A stretch of DNA of 13,393 nt, from positions 1-13,393 of the forward strand of contig JAEXBU010000087.1 of the NCBI GenBank assembly GCA_023393815.1. The letters run 5' to 3'. The DNA comes from Bacillota bacterium. GTDB taxonomy: Bacteria; Bacillota; Clostridia; Tissierellales; Peptoniphilaceae. Each line of letters opens with the position of its first letter. The first letter of the stretch is position 1. Made by a program: the position numbers and the translations under genes. Below the pieces are notes generated by a model. That model made no database searches. It saw nothing but the letters and a program-made list of their open reading frames with translations, and was not told where the DNA came from. Positions 1-6,338 of this stretch are shown here, one piece after another.

Positions 1-344
1 ATATACAAGCGACCGGTTAGGGAAATGCGCTGTCCGGTGAAGATGGAAATCCACATCAGCATCGTCATGGTACCCAAACCGCCGATTTGGATGAGCCCGA
101 TAATAACGCATTTTCCAAAAACGCTCCACTCGGTGGCGGTATTTTTCACGATCAATCCTGTGACACAGGAGGCCGACGTCGATGTAAACAGAGCGTCCAC
201 AAAACCCACCGACGTACGGTCCGCCGACGCTTGAGGCAGAGCCAAAAGCAACGTCCCTACCGTAATCAAGACCAAAAATGAAATACCCAGGACGAACGGC
301 GGGTTATGGGAAATTTTTTTATGAAGACGATTCGGTAATTTCAC
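1..344 (-). CDS. ktrB: KtrB/TrkH-family potassium transporter, N-terminal part
   Basis: This is the first 114 codons of an integral membrane K+ translocating subunit; the left edge cuts off the rest. In this family KtrB works with a cytosolic KtrA/TrkA RCK subunit, and none is visible here. The start is GTG at 344-342, preceded by AGGAG at a 6-nt spacing. The protein begins with a short basic stretch (MKLPNRLHKK), then a hydrophobic helix of about 20 residues (around 17-37), then FTSTSASCVTGLIV around 50-63. That last segment matches the first selectivity-filter loop of Ktr/Trk transporters (TSAxCVTGL). A second helix containing IGLIQIGGLGTMTM follows, also typical of the family. Family membership is firm. 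KtrB rather than TrkH is inferred from the short N-terminus and the phylum. The gene begins only 16 nt after the rplT terminator, leaving no visible room for its own promoter. Confidence 0.85.
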   Translation of the reverse strand, partial: MKLPNRLHKKISHNPPFVLGISFLVLITVGTLLLALPQASADRTSVGFVDALFTSTSASCVTGLIVKNTATEWSVFGKCVIIGLIQIGGLGTMTMLMWISIFTGQRISLTGRLY

Positions 345-359
345 AATCTGCTCCTGAAT

Positions 360-396
360 AAAAAAACACCCTATAGGGAGTGTTCCTATAGGGTGT
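360..396 (-). terminator. Rho-independent terminator after rplT
   Basis: A perfect 12-bp stem (ACACCCTATAGG pairing with CCTATAGGGTGT, 366-377 and 385-396) has a 7-nt loop. Read on the minus strand it is followed by seven T residues (360-366). It begins 5 nt after the rplT stop and ends the infC-rpmI-rplT transcript. The ribosome binding site of ktrB lies directly downstream of the T-tract. Confidence 0.92.
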
Positions 397-401
397 AGCG
401 C

Positions 402-752
402 TTATTCTCCCTTAGCTACTTGAACGAGTTGTGCAAATGCATCCGGGTCGTGAATTGCCAATTCGGAAAGAACCTTACGATTGATGTCTACATTGGCCTT
501 TTTTAATCCACTGATAAAGCGGCTGTAACTCATGCCGTTCAGACGAGCAGCAGCGTTAATTCTCGTAATCCAAAGTTTGCGGAAATCTCTTTTTCTTTGT
601 TTTCTGCCTGCAAAGGAGTAGCTCATGGAGCGCATAACCGCTTGGTTCGCTACACGATATAATTTGGATTTTGCTCCGAAATAGCCCTTTGCTTGTTTTA
701 AAATCTTTTTATGACGACGCTTTGCGTTTAATCCTCTTTTTACTCTAGCCAT
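402..752 (-). CDS. rplT: 50S ribosomal protein L20
   Basis: This is a 116-residue, strongly basic protein starting MARVKRGLNAKRRHKKILK, the standard L20 N-terminus. The globular domain carries RDFRKLWITRINAAARLNG around 56-74, the most conserved L20 segment. The length is normal for the family. L20 binds 23S rRNA early in 50S assembly. In Bacillus it also binds the mRNA leader of its own operon and represses it by transcription attenuation. The gene is the last of infC-rpmI-rplT, 15 nt after rpmI, with GGGGAGGT upstream of the ATG. A strong terminator follows 5 nt after the stop. Confidence 0.98.
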   Translation of the reverse strand: MARVKRGLNAKRRHKKILKQAKGYFGAKSKLYRVANQAVMRSMSYSFAGRKQRKRDFRKLWITRINAAARLNGMSYSRFISGLKKANVDINRKVLSELAIHDPDAFAQLVQVAKGE

Positions 753-767
753 GTCTTACCTCCCCGA

Positions 768-959
768 TTACGGAATCATTGTGTCGATGCGACGTACATC
801 GGCCTTGGAAACCAACGATCCCTTGCGTAAATCACGCGTTCTCTTTGCCGATTTTTTGCCCGTTAAGTGTCCTTTATAGGCTTTGAATCTTCTTAATTTG
901 CCGGTTCCCGTTCTTCTGAAACGCTTTGCGGAACCTCTATGCGTTTTCATTTTACCCAT
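768..959 (-). CDS. rpmI: 50S ribosomal protein L35
   Basis: This is a 63-residue, very basic protein beginning MGKMKTHRGSAKRFRRTGTG, the L35 signature, and ending in a short segment around VRRIDTMIP. The length is slightly below the usual 64-66 residues but complete. L35 is a structural protein of the large subunit. GGAGG lies upstream of the ATG at a normal spacing. The gene sits 13 nt after infC and 15 nt before rplT, the conserved operon order in nearly all bacteria. Expression should follow the infC leader control. Confidence 0.97.
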   Translation of the reverse strand: MGKMKTHRGSAKRFRRTGTGKLRRFKAYKGHLTGKKSAKRTRDLRKGSLVSKADVRRIDTMIP

Positions 960-972
960 TGTATTCCTCCTA

Positions 973-1485
973 CTATTTGTCCGACTTCGAGCGGAAGAAC
1001 ATAACCATGCTTCTGCCTTCCATCTTCGGTTTTTTGTCTACTTCCCCGTATTCCGAGACGAGTTCCGTAAATTCATCCAATACTTCCCGGCCGATTTCGG
1101 TATGACCCATTTCTCTTCCGCGGAAGCGGACGGAGACCTTTAAACGGTTGCCGTCTTTTAAGAAATCCTTGGCTTTATTGGCCTTGGTGTTTAAATCGTG
1201 GGTCTCGATCTTCGGCGTCAGACGCAATTCCTTTACCGTAATGGTCTTTTGCTTTTTCTTTGATTCCTTTTCCTTCTTTATCATATCGTAGCGATATTTT
1301 CCGTAGTCAAGGACGCGACAGACCGGCGGCTTCGCCTTCGGCGCAATATTGACGAGATCCAATTTAAATTCGTCAGCAATAGCTCTTGCTTTTTCAATGG
1401 ATACAATACCTAACTGTTCTCCTTCGGGATCAATTAAACGCACTTCTTTGGCGCGTATTTCTCCATTGATTTGAATTTCCTTAAT
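973..1485 (-). CDS. infC: Translation initiation factor IF-3 with an ATT start codon
   Basis: IF-3 binds the 30S subunit, blocks premature 50S joining and proofreads the initiator tRNA and start codon. I place the start at ATT (1485-1483). GGAGGTG precedes it at a 7-nt spacing, and the family N-terminus begins here (KEIQINGEIRAKEVRLID). The result is 170 residues, a normal IF-3 length. The reading frame stays open 44 codons further upstream, but that part crosses the promoter and attenuator and looks like nothing in the family. The N-domain contains KPPVCRVLDYGKYRY around 54-68, and the C-domain contains RFRGREMGHTEIG. A rare start codon in infC is a known device: IF-3 discriminates against it and so limits its own synthesis. 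The frame and family are certain; the exact start is inferred from the ribosome binding site and homology. Confidence 0.95.
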   Translation of the reverse strand: MKEIQINGEIRAKEVRLIDPEGEQLGIVSIEKARAIADEFKLDLVNIAPKAKPPVCRVLDYGKYRYDMIKKEKESKKKQKTITVKELRLTPKIETHDLNTKANKAKDFLKDGNRLKVSVRFRGREMGHTEIGREVLDEFTELVSEYGEVDKKPKMEGRSMVMFFRSKSDK

Positions 1486-1601
1486 GACTAAACACCTCCA
1501 TAGGCAACAAAAAAGCGGGTACACAAAGACCCGCCCATACAAACTGGAACAAAACCTTAAAACGGACGTCGTAAGGTGAGAAGTGGACTTCTTCTTCATG
1601 C
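1486..1601 (-). promoter_or_regulatory. infC mRNA leader, probable L20-controlled attenuator region
   Basis: About 115 nt lie between the predicted transcription start and the infC start codon, long for this compact region. A 6-bp helix (ACCTTA with TAAGGT, 1572-1577 and 1554-1559) lies upstream of a terminator hairpin. A small AGAAG/CTTCT hairpin precedes it. In Bacillus and relatives the infC-rpmI-rplT leader binds L20, which favours the terminator. I infer the same role from position and architecture. I have not matched the leader to a covariance model. Confidence 0.65.
1509..1534 (-). terminator. Attenuator terminator in the infC leader
   Basis: A GC-rich 6-bp stem (GCGGGT with ACCCGC, 1529-1534 and 1515-1520) has an 8-nt loop and is followed on the minus strand by six T residues (1509-1514). 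It lies upstream of the infC ribosome binding site and downstream of the promoter at 1608-1636. It would therefore act as a premature terminator of the infC-rpmI-rplT transcript and not as the end of udk. Confidence 0.8.
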
Positions 1602-1607
1602 TCAAAT

Positions 1608-1636
1608 AGCATACCAAGCAAAAAGCTGTCTGTCAA
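1608..1636 (-). promoter_or_regulatory. Sigma-A type promoter for infC-rpmI-rplT
   Basis: TTGACA (1636-1631), a 17-nt spacer and TATGCT (1613-1608) match the housekeeping consensus with a perfect -35 box. The -35 begins 1 nt after the udk stop codon. Transcription should start near 1601, giving the long leader before infC. Confidence 0.82.
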
Positions 1637-1637
1637 G

Positions 1638-2264
1638 CTATTTCTCAATCCCTGCCAAAATATGATTCAGTTTTGTCTGAATAAGGTCGACTGCCACCTT
1701 GTTGTGGCCTCCTTCGGGAACAATAATGTCGGCGTAGCGCTTTGACGGCTCGACAAATTGGAGATGGGCCGGGCGCACGGTCGCCATATACTGTTCAATG
1801 ACCGAATCCAAGCTCCTCGCCCGTTCGTTCATGTCCCGCTTAATCCGGCGCAAAATACGCACGTCACTGTCCGTGTCCACAAAAATTTTCATGTCCAGCA
1901 AATCCAGAACGCGCGGTTCGGAAAAGAGCAATATCCCTTCAATTAAAATAATTTCTCTCGGCTCCAGGTGAATTGTCTCCTTTTTCCGATTGTGGATGGA
2001 AAAATCGTACTCCGGCATATCTACGCTTTTCCCCGCCTTCAGAGCTTCTAAATGGGCGATAAACAAATCGTTGTCAAAAGCGAAGGGGTGATCGTAATTC
2101 GTTAAAATGCGTTCCTCAAAGGACAAATGGCTCTGATCTTTGTAGTAATTGTCCTGACGAATGACGCAGCAACGCGCATCTCCCGTATTTTTTAATAACG
2201 CTTCGGTGACGGTGCTCTTTCCACTGCCGGAACCGCCGCAAATACCGATTAAAATAGGATTCAC
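1638..2264 (-). CDS. udk: Uridine kinase
   Basis: This cytosolic enzyme of pyrimidine salvage phosphorylates uridine and cytidine to UMP and CMP. The P-loop GGSGSGKST is at residues 10-18. DNYYKD follows around 38-43, and a stretch with NYDHPFAFD is typical of uridine kinase, as is IEGILLF at about 108. The length of 208 residues is normal for the family. The start is GTG at 2264-2262, which overlaps the stop of the U32 peptidase gene as GTGA, so translation is probably coupled. AGGTGG lies just upstream. In Bacillus udk also follows the yrrM-yrrN-yrrO genes, so the order is conserved. The next gene, infC, has its own promoter right after this stop. No terminator for udk was seen apart from the infC attenuator. 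Confidence 0.96.
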   Translation of the reverse strand: MNPILIGICGGSGSGKSTVTEALLKNTGDARCCVIRQDNYYKDQSHLSFEERILTNYDHPFAFDNDLFIAHLEALKAGKSVDMPEYDFSIHNRKKETIHLEPREIILIEGILLFSEPRVLDLLDMKIFVDTDSDVRILRRIKRDMNERARSLDSVIEQYMATVRPAHLQFVEPSKRYADIIVPEGGHNKVAVDLIQTKLNHILAGIEK

Positions 2265-3484
2265 TCTTCCACCTTCTTTCGAATCATGTCCTTCGCCTCC
2301 ACGGGGCTTGGAACCTGTGCCGTAAATATTTGCCGCGCCTTGTTGGCCACATCCATGGCATTTCCCTCTTCATCGAGCATATCTTCGACAGTCCAGGTAA
2401 AAAAGTCTTTTCCCGGCCCGAACACTTCTACCGTATCTCCGACAAAAAATCGGTTGCGCTGTTCGATGGTCGCCCGCTTCGTCTCCGGGTCATAGTCCAA
2501 AACGATCCCGACGAAATCATAATTTTTAATGTAAGTGGTCGTTTCGCTGATTCCCTCGGGTCCCTTCGCTTCGGAATAGTAAAAACCCGTGGTGAAGTCT
2601 CTGTGCGACACTTTTTTTATCTCTTCCAACCAACGAGGATCGTAGATGTAGTTGGATGTATCGGCGTAGTACGCGTCGATGGCCATACGGTAGGCGCGGA
2701 TCACCGTCGCCAAGTAATACGCACTCTTGACCCTGCCTTCGATTTTTAAAGAGCGAATCCCAGATTCGATCAATTCATCTATATGCTCGATCATGCAAAG
2801 GTCTTTGGAGTTTAATATGAAGCTTCCTTCCTCCGTAGATTCGATGGGAAAATATTCCCCCGGGCGATTTTCCTCTACAAGATGGTACTTGTAACGACAC
2901 GGTTGGGCGCAGTCCCCCTGATTGGCATCCCGACCCGTCATGTAATTGCTCATCAGACAACGTCCGCTGTAGCTCATGCACATGGCCCCGTGGACGAACG
3001 TTTCAATCTCCACACCTTCCACGTCGCGCCGGATGCGGCGAATTTCCTCCAGGGTCAACTCGCGAGCCAGGACAACGCGCTCGGCACCTAAATCGCGCCA
3101 AAAGCGCACCGTATCGCTATTCGTTAAGCTTCCTTGGGTACTCATGTGAATGGGAATTTCGCAAGCTGCCTTGACGCGAAGGAACATCCCCGGATCGGCA
3201 ACGATCACCGCATCGACGCCCGCTTTCTCCAAATCCCGAACATAGTCTTCCAATCCGTCGAAATCCTTGTCGTGGGGAATAATATTAAGAGTCACATGCA
3301 CTTTCTTCCCCCGCTCGTGGGCGTAGTCGACGCCTTCTCTTATTTTTTCCAAGGAAAAATTCTTCGAGGCCTTTCTCAAACCAAAGGCTTCTCCGCCCAA
3401 ATAAACCGCATCGGCGCCATAGTCGATGGCCGTCTTTAATTTTTCTAAATCGCCCGCCGGCGCCAAGAGTTCTATTTTATCCAT
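2261..3484 (-). CDS. U32-family peptidase homologue, probable tRNA U34 hydroxylation protein TrhP
   Basis: This is a 407-residue U32 family protein. It starts with the barrel opening LLAPAGDLEKLKTAIDYGAD (6-25) and carries the U32 signature at about 161-179 (ETFVHGAMCMSYSGRC). Four cysteines, C169, C176, C192 and C230, fit the pattern that binds a [4Fe-4S] cluster in the family members UbiU and TrhP. The C-terminal domain (from about 320) resembles the beta-barrel of the RlhA/TrhP group. TrhP (YegQ in E. coli, YrrN/YrrO in Bacillus) makes 5-hydroxyuridine at tRNA position 34 using prephenate. The TrmR-like methyltransferase gene overlaps this one by 8 nt and would methylate that product, which supports TrhP over a true protease. 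An RlhA-type role on 23S rRNA cannot be excluded. GGAGA precedes the ATG at 3484. Confidence 0.88.
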   Translation of the reverse strand: MDKIELLAPAGDLEKLKTAIDYGADAVYLGGEAFGLRKASKNFSLEKIREGVDYAHERGKKVHVTLNIIPHDKDFDGLEDYVRDLEKAGVDAVIVADPGMFLRVKAACEIPIHMSTQGSLTNSDTVRFWRDLGAERVVLARELTLEEIRRIRRDVEGVEIETFVHGAMCMSYSGRCLMSNYMTGRDANQGDCAQPCRYKYHLVEENRPGEYFPIESTEEGSFILNSKDLCMIEHIDELIESGIRSLKIEGRVKSAYYLATVIRAYRMAIDAYYADTSNYIYDPRWLEEIKKVSHRDFTTGFYYSEAKGPEGISETTTYIKNYDFVGIVLDYDPETKRATIEQRNRFFVGDTVEVFGPGKDFFTWTVEDMLDEEGNAMDVANKARQIFTAQVPSPVEAKDMIRKKVEE

Positions 3485-4121
3485 CCAATCTCCTTATTAG
3501 CAACAAGCCGTCGCCGATGGGAAGAACCGACGACGACAAATTTTCTGCGCGCAAAACTTCGTATAAAAGGCGCTTTAAGCGCTTTACGATGGTTATTTTT
3601 CTACGCTTAAATAATTTTTTTGATGCCAACATCCCGTGAAAGAGGACGTTATCCATACAAATCACGCCCCCGGGATGCAAATGGCGCAGGCTTTGGCGCA
3701 AATAGATTTCGTACTGCCCCTTGGCCGCATCAATAAAAATAAAGTCGTACAAACCTGTATCGTTCTGTATGAATTCCGCCGCATCGCCGACGACGAGCCG
3801 GACGCGCTCTTCCAACTTCTGGTTTTGAAAGTGGGTGCGGGCGCTGATCGCCCGATCCGGATCCAGCTCCACCGTAGTGATCTTCGCTTCCGGCACCGCC
3901 CGGGCCATAAGGGAAGCGGAATAGCCCACCGCCGTCCCCAATTCTAAAATCCTATTCGGCTTGAGAAGGGGGAGAAAGAATCTTAGGAAATTTTCCACCT
4001 GAACATCTACAATGGGAACGTCCTCTCCCTCCGCAAAGGTACGCAGCGTACCCAGATACCCCTCGTCTTTCGGATACAGCCGGGCCAGGTAGTCCTCAAT
4101 AAATGGTTCGGTTACGTGCAT
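3477..4121 (-). CDS. trmR: SAM-dependent O-methyltransferase, probable tRNA 5-hydroxyuridine methyltransferase
   Basis: This is a 214-residue class I methyltransferase of the O-methyltransferase 3 (COMT-like) family, homologous to Bacillus YrrM/TrmR. SAM motif I is ELGTAVGYSA (60-69). The acidic metal-binding residues fall at D131 (DAAKGQYEIY) and DN 157-158 (CMDNVLFHG), as in Mg2+-dependent family members. TrmR converts ho5U34 to mo5U34, which broadens wobble reading. The partner hydroxylase (U32 protein) overlaps downstream. The ATG at 4121 gives the N-terminus expected from homologues, but it has no Shine-Dalgarno sequence. It lies 3 nt after the T-tract of a strong terminator, so its expression is unusual. 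No better in-frame start was found. Other catechol-like substrates are possible but less likely given the neighbour. Confidence 0.85.
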   Translation of the reverse strand: MHVTEPFIEDYLARLYPKDEGYLGTLRTFAEGEDVPIVDVQVENFLRFFLPLLKPNRILELGTAVGYSASLMARAVPEAKITTVELDPDRAISARTHFQNQKLEERVRLVVGDAAEFIQNDTGLYDFIFIDAAKGQYEIYLRQSLRHLHPGGVICMDNVLFHGMLASKKLFKRRKITIVKRLKRLLYEVLRAENLSSSVLPIGDGLLLIRRLDG

Positions 4122-4124
4122 GAG

Positions 4125-4146
4125 AAAAAAGCCGGTCCAACCGGCT
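4125..4146 (-). terminator. Rho-independent terminator between rnj and trmR
   Basis: A perfect 7-bp stem (AGCCGGT with ACCGGCT, 4140-4146 and 4130-4136) has a 3-nt loop and is followed on the minus strand by six T residues (4125-4130). The stem starts 1 nt after the rnj stop codon. The trmR ATG follows 3 nt after the T-tract, so the hairpin occupies the place where a trmR ribosome binding site would be. Confidence 0.88.
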
Positions 4147-4147
4147 A

Positions 4148-5818
4148 TTACACATCCATAATGATCGGTAAGATCATGGGATTTCTTCTCGTCTTCTTAA
4201 AGATGAAATTGCGCAAGTCGTCGCGAATTTCCGATTTTATAGAAGACCAGTCCTTGATGTTTTGTTTCTTGCAGTGATCCACGGATTTCACTACCATATC
4301 TCTGACTTCGTTCATAAGATCGGTCGATTCACGTACGTAGACGAAACCTCTGGAAATAATGTCCGGACCCGAAACCATTTGTCCCGTCCTCTTATTCATA
4401 GCGATAATGGCGATAATCAATCCGTCTTCGGACAAATGCTTACGGTCGCGAAGGACGATATTTCCTACATCGCCGATGCCCAAGCCGTCGATTAAGACCT
4501 GACCCGCTTCCACATCTTTCACGCGATGCGCTTCGGTCTTCGTCATTTCAAGGCAATTGCCGTTATCCATCATGAAAATATTGTTCTTCGGCACGCCCAT
4601 TTTTTGCGCCACTTCCGAGTGTTTCAGCAAGTGTTTGACTTCTCCGTGAATGGGAATGAAAAATTTCGGTTTCAGAAGATTGAGAAGTAATTTATGTTCT
4701 TCCTGGTAAGCGTGGCCGGACACATGAATTTCCGATAAGGACTCATAAATGACCCGCACACCCTTGTCTAACAAGCGATTGATGACCGTATTTACGGCGC
4801 TTTCGTTTCCGGGAATCGGATGGGCCGAAAGAATAATTACGTCATCTTTACTCAGCTGAATTCGTTTGTGCTCGCCGGTAGAAATACGCGTCATGGCGCT
4901 CATAGGCTCTCCTTGACTCCCCGTGGTAATAAGAACCAATTGTTTGGGATTGTACTTGTTCATGTCCTTAATATCCACGATGGTGTTAGGCTTCACTTTT
5001 AAATAGCCTAAGTTTTCCGCAATACCCATGACATTTAACATACTTCGGCCGCTTAAAACCACCTTTCGGTTATAACGTTCCGCCGCCGTAATAATTTGTT
5101 GAATGCGGTAGACGTTGGAAGCAAAGGTGGCAATAATGATTCGGTTGTTGCGCATAAGGGCGAACAGCCGATCGAAGGTCGCGCCAACTTTTCTTTCGCT
5201 CATGGAGAAACCTTCCCTGAGGACGTTGGTAGACTCGCTGAACAAAGCCAATACGCCTCGATTTCCGATTTCCGCCAAACGGTTTAAGTCGATGGGATCG
5301 CCAGAAATGGGTGTGAAGTCCACTTTAAAGTCGCCGGAGTGAACCAGTACGCCAAGAGGCGTAGTAATGGCCAGCGCCGCCGCATCGGGAATGGAGTGAT
5401 TCACCTGAACCCATTCCACTTCAAAGAACTTGCCGATTTTTACCGGCTGCTTGTAGCTGACCGTGACGAGCTTGGTGGAACGCAACAGGCGATGTTCCTT
5501 TAACTTGTTCTCCAGCAAAGCCAATGTCAATTTGGTACCGTAGACGGGCACGTTGATTTGTTTCAACACATAAGGCACGGCGCCGATATGGTCTTCGTGA
5601 CCGTGGGTAATGACGATAGCCTTGACCTTAAGTTTATTCTGAAATAAATACTGAATGTCGGGGATGACGATGTCGATCCCCGGCATATCGTCTTCGGGAA
5701 AGGTCATGCCGCAATCGACGACGATGAGCTCGTCCTTATATTCGATGACCGTCATGTTCTTCCCAACTTCGCGCATCCCCCCAAGGGGAATAATGCGAAG
5801 TTTTTGTTTACTCTTCAT
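4148..5818 (-). CDS. rnj: Ribonuclease J
   Basis: RNase J is the 5'-3' exonuclease and endonuclease that carries much of mRNA decay and rRNA maturation in Firmicutes. The metallo-beta-lactamase motif HGHEDH is at residues 72-77, preceded by VDCGMTFPEDDMPGID (34-49). Further on are the beta-CASP segments (LFSEST, IATFASNVYRIQQI, SGRSM, TTGSQGEPMSAM) and HVSGHA. The C-terminal domain includes ISRGFVYVRES. I start at ATG 5818, giving 556 residues, because AAGGAG precedes it at a good spacing. A further 12 upstream codons are open but have no such signal and lie inside fur. The start overlaps the end of fur by 11 nt, so translation is coupled. J1 versus J2 cannot be decided here, and I see only one copy in the window. 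Confidence 0.95.
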   Translation of the reverse strand: MKSKQKLRIIPLGGMREVGKNMTVIEYKDELIVVDCGMTFPEDDMPGIDIVIPDIQYLFQNKLKVKAIVITHGHEDHIGAVPYVLKQINVPVYGTKLTLALLENKLKEHRLLRSTKLVTVSYKQPVKIGKFFEVEWVQVNHSIPDAAALAITTPLGVLVHSGDFKVDFTPISGDPIDLNRLAEIGNRGVLALFSESTNVLREGFSMSERKVGATFDRLFALMRNNRIIIATFASNVYRIQQIITAAERYNRKVVLSGRSMLNVMGIAENLGYLKVKPNTIVDIKDMNKYNPKQLVLITTGSQGEPMSAMTRISTGEHKRIQLSKDDVIILSAHPIPGNESAVNTVINRLLDKGVRVIYESLSEIHVSGHAYQEEHKLLLNLLKPKFFIPIHGEVKHLLKHSEVAQKMGVPKNNIFMMDNGNCLEMTKTEAHRVKDVEAGQVLIDGLGIGDVGNIVLRDRKHLSEDGLIIAIIAMNKRTGQMVSGPDIISRGFVYVRESTDLMNEVRDMVVKSVDHCKKQNIKDWSSIKSEIRDDLRNFIFKKTRRNPMILPIIMDV

Positions 5819-6263
5819 TCGCTTCTCCTTTTTGCTTACGGCTGCACTTATCACATATTCCGTAAAATTTTAAATTATGATCGGTAATGTGAAAGTGTAC
5901 GCTCTTTTCTATTTCTTCTTCTAAATCGTCCAATAAATCCACATTCACTTCCGTGATTTCGTGGCAAATATTGCAAACCAAATGATGGTGCTTGTGTTTT
6001 TCGTCTTCCATTCGTCGTTCATAGCGCGTCGTCCCGTCTTCAAAGGTCAGCGCCGTTAAAAAGCCGATGGATTCCAAGAGACTTACGGCTCGGTAGACGG
6101 TCGCTATGCCGATTTCAGGCATCTTCTTTTCGGCGTAATGAAATACTTCTTCCGTCGTCATGTGTTCGCCTTCCCGCTCGGCAAATACTTCCATGACCAC
6201 TTGCCGTTGCTTCGTAAACTTGTAGCCTTTTTCTTGTAAAAATTCTTTGAATGTATTATCCAT
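5808..6263 (-). CDS. Fur-family metal or peroxide-responsive repressor
   Basis: This is a 151-residue Fur/PerR/Zur-type DNA-binding regulator. The winged-helix domain has recognition helix IGIATVYRAVSLLESIGF (51-68). The dimerisation domain has RYERR, then HKHHHLVC (90-97), the metal-site region. Two CxxC pairs (C97/C100 and C137/C140) form the structural zinc site. I start at ATG 6263 (AGGTGG upstream) because homologues begin there. An in-frame GTG at 6338 would add 25 atypical residues and has no ribosome binding site. Fur, PerR and Zur cannot be told apart reliably from sequence alone. The conserved place next to rnj in Clostridia is no guide to the ligand. It lies in one operon with rnj (11-nt overlap). 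I saw no clear Fur or PerR box in front of it. Confidence 0.93.
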   Translation of the reverse strand: MDNTFKEFLQEKGYKFTKQRQVVMEVFAEREGEHMTTEEVFHYAEKKMPEIGIATVYRAVSLLESIGFLTALTFEDGTTRYERRMEDEKHKHHHLVCNICHEITEVNVDLLDDLEEEIEKSVHFHITDHNLKFYGICDKCSRKQKGEANEE

Positions 6264-6338
6264 GGATTCCCACCTATATTTATTCCTATCGCCGATTCGA
6301 AACAAGATGCCGCACCGAAAACAAAATGGCCGCTTCAC

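Noticed and set aside
1486..1617. 44-codon upstream extension of infC starting at TTG
   Set aside because: It crosses the -10 box and the attenuator, has no ribosome binding site and does not resemble IF-3. The family N-terminus starts at the ATT.
2330..2749. 139-codon open frame on the plus strand inside the U32 gene
   Set aside because: It is antisense to conserved coding sequence and has no recognisable domain.
4150..4260. Internal promoter for trmR in the 3' end of rnj
   Set aside because: TATAAA occurs near 4240 but no -35 box lies at a proper distance.
5819..5854. 12-codon upstream extension of rnj
   Set aside because: No ribosome binding site, and it lies inside fur. AAGGAG points to the ATG at 5818.
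6264..6338. 25-codon upstream extension of fur starting at GTG
   Set aside because: No ribosome binding site directly after the yqgF stop, and the residues are not like a Fur N-terminus. ATG at 6263 has AGGTGG.
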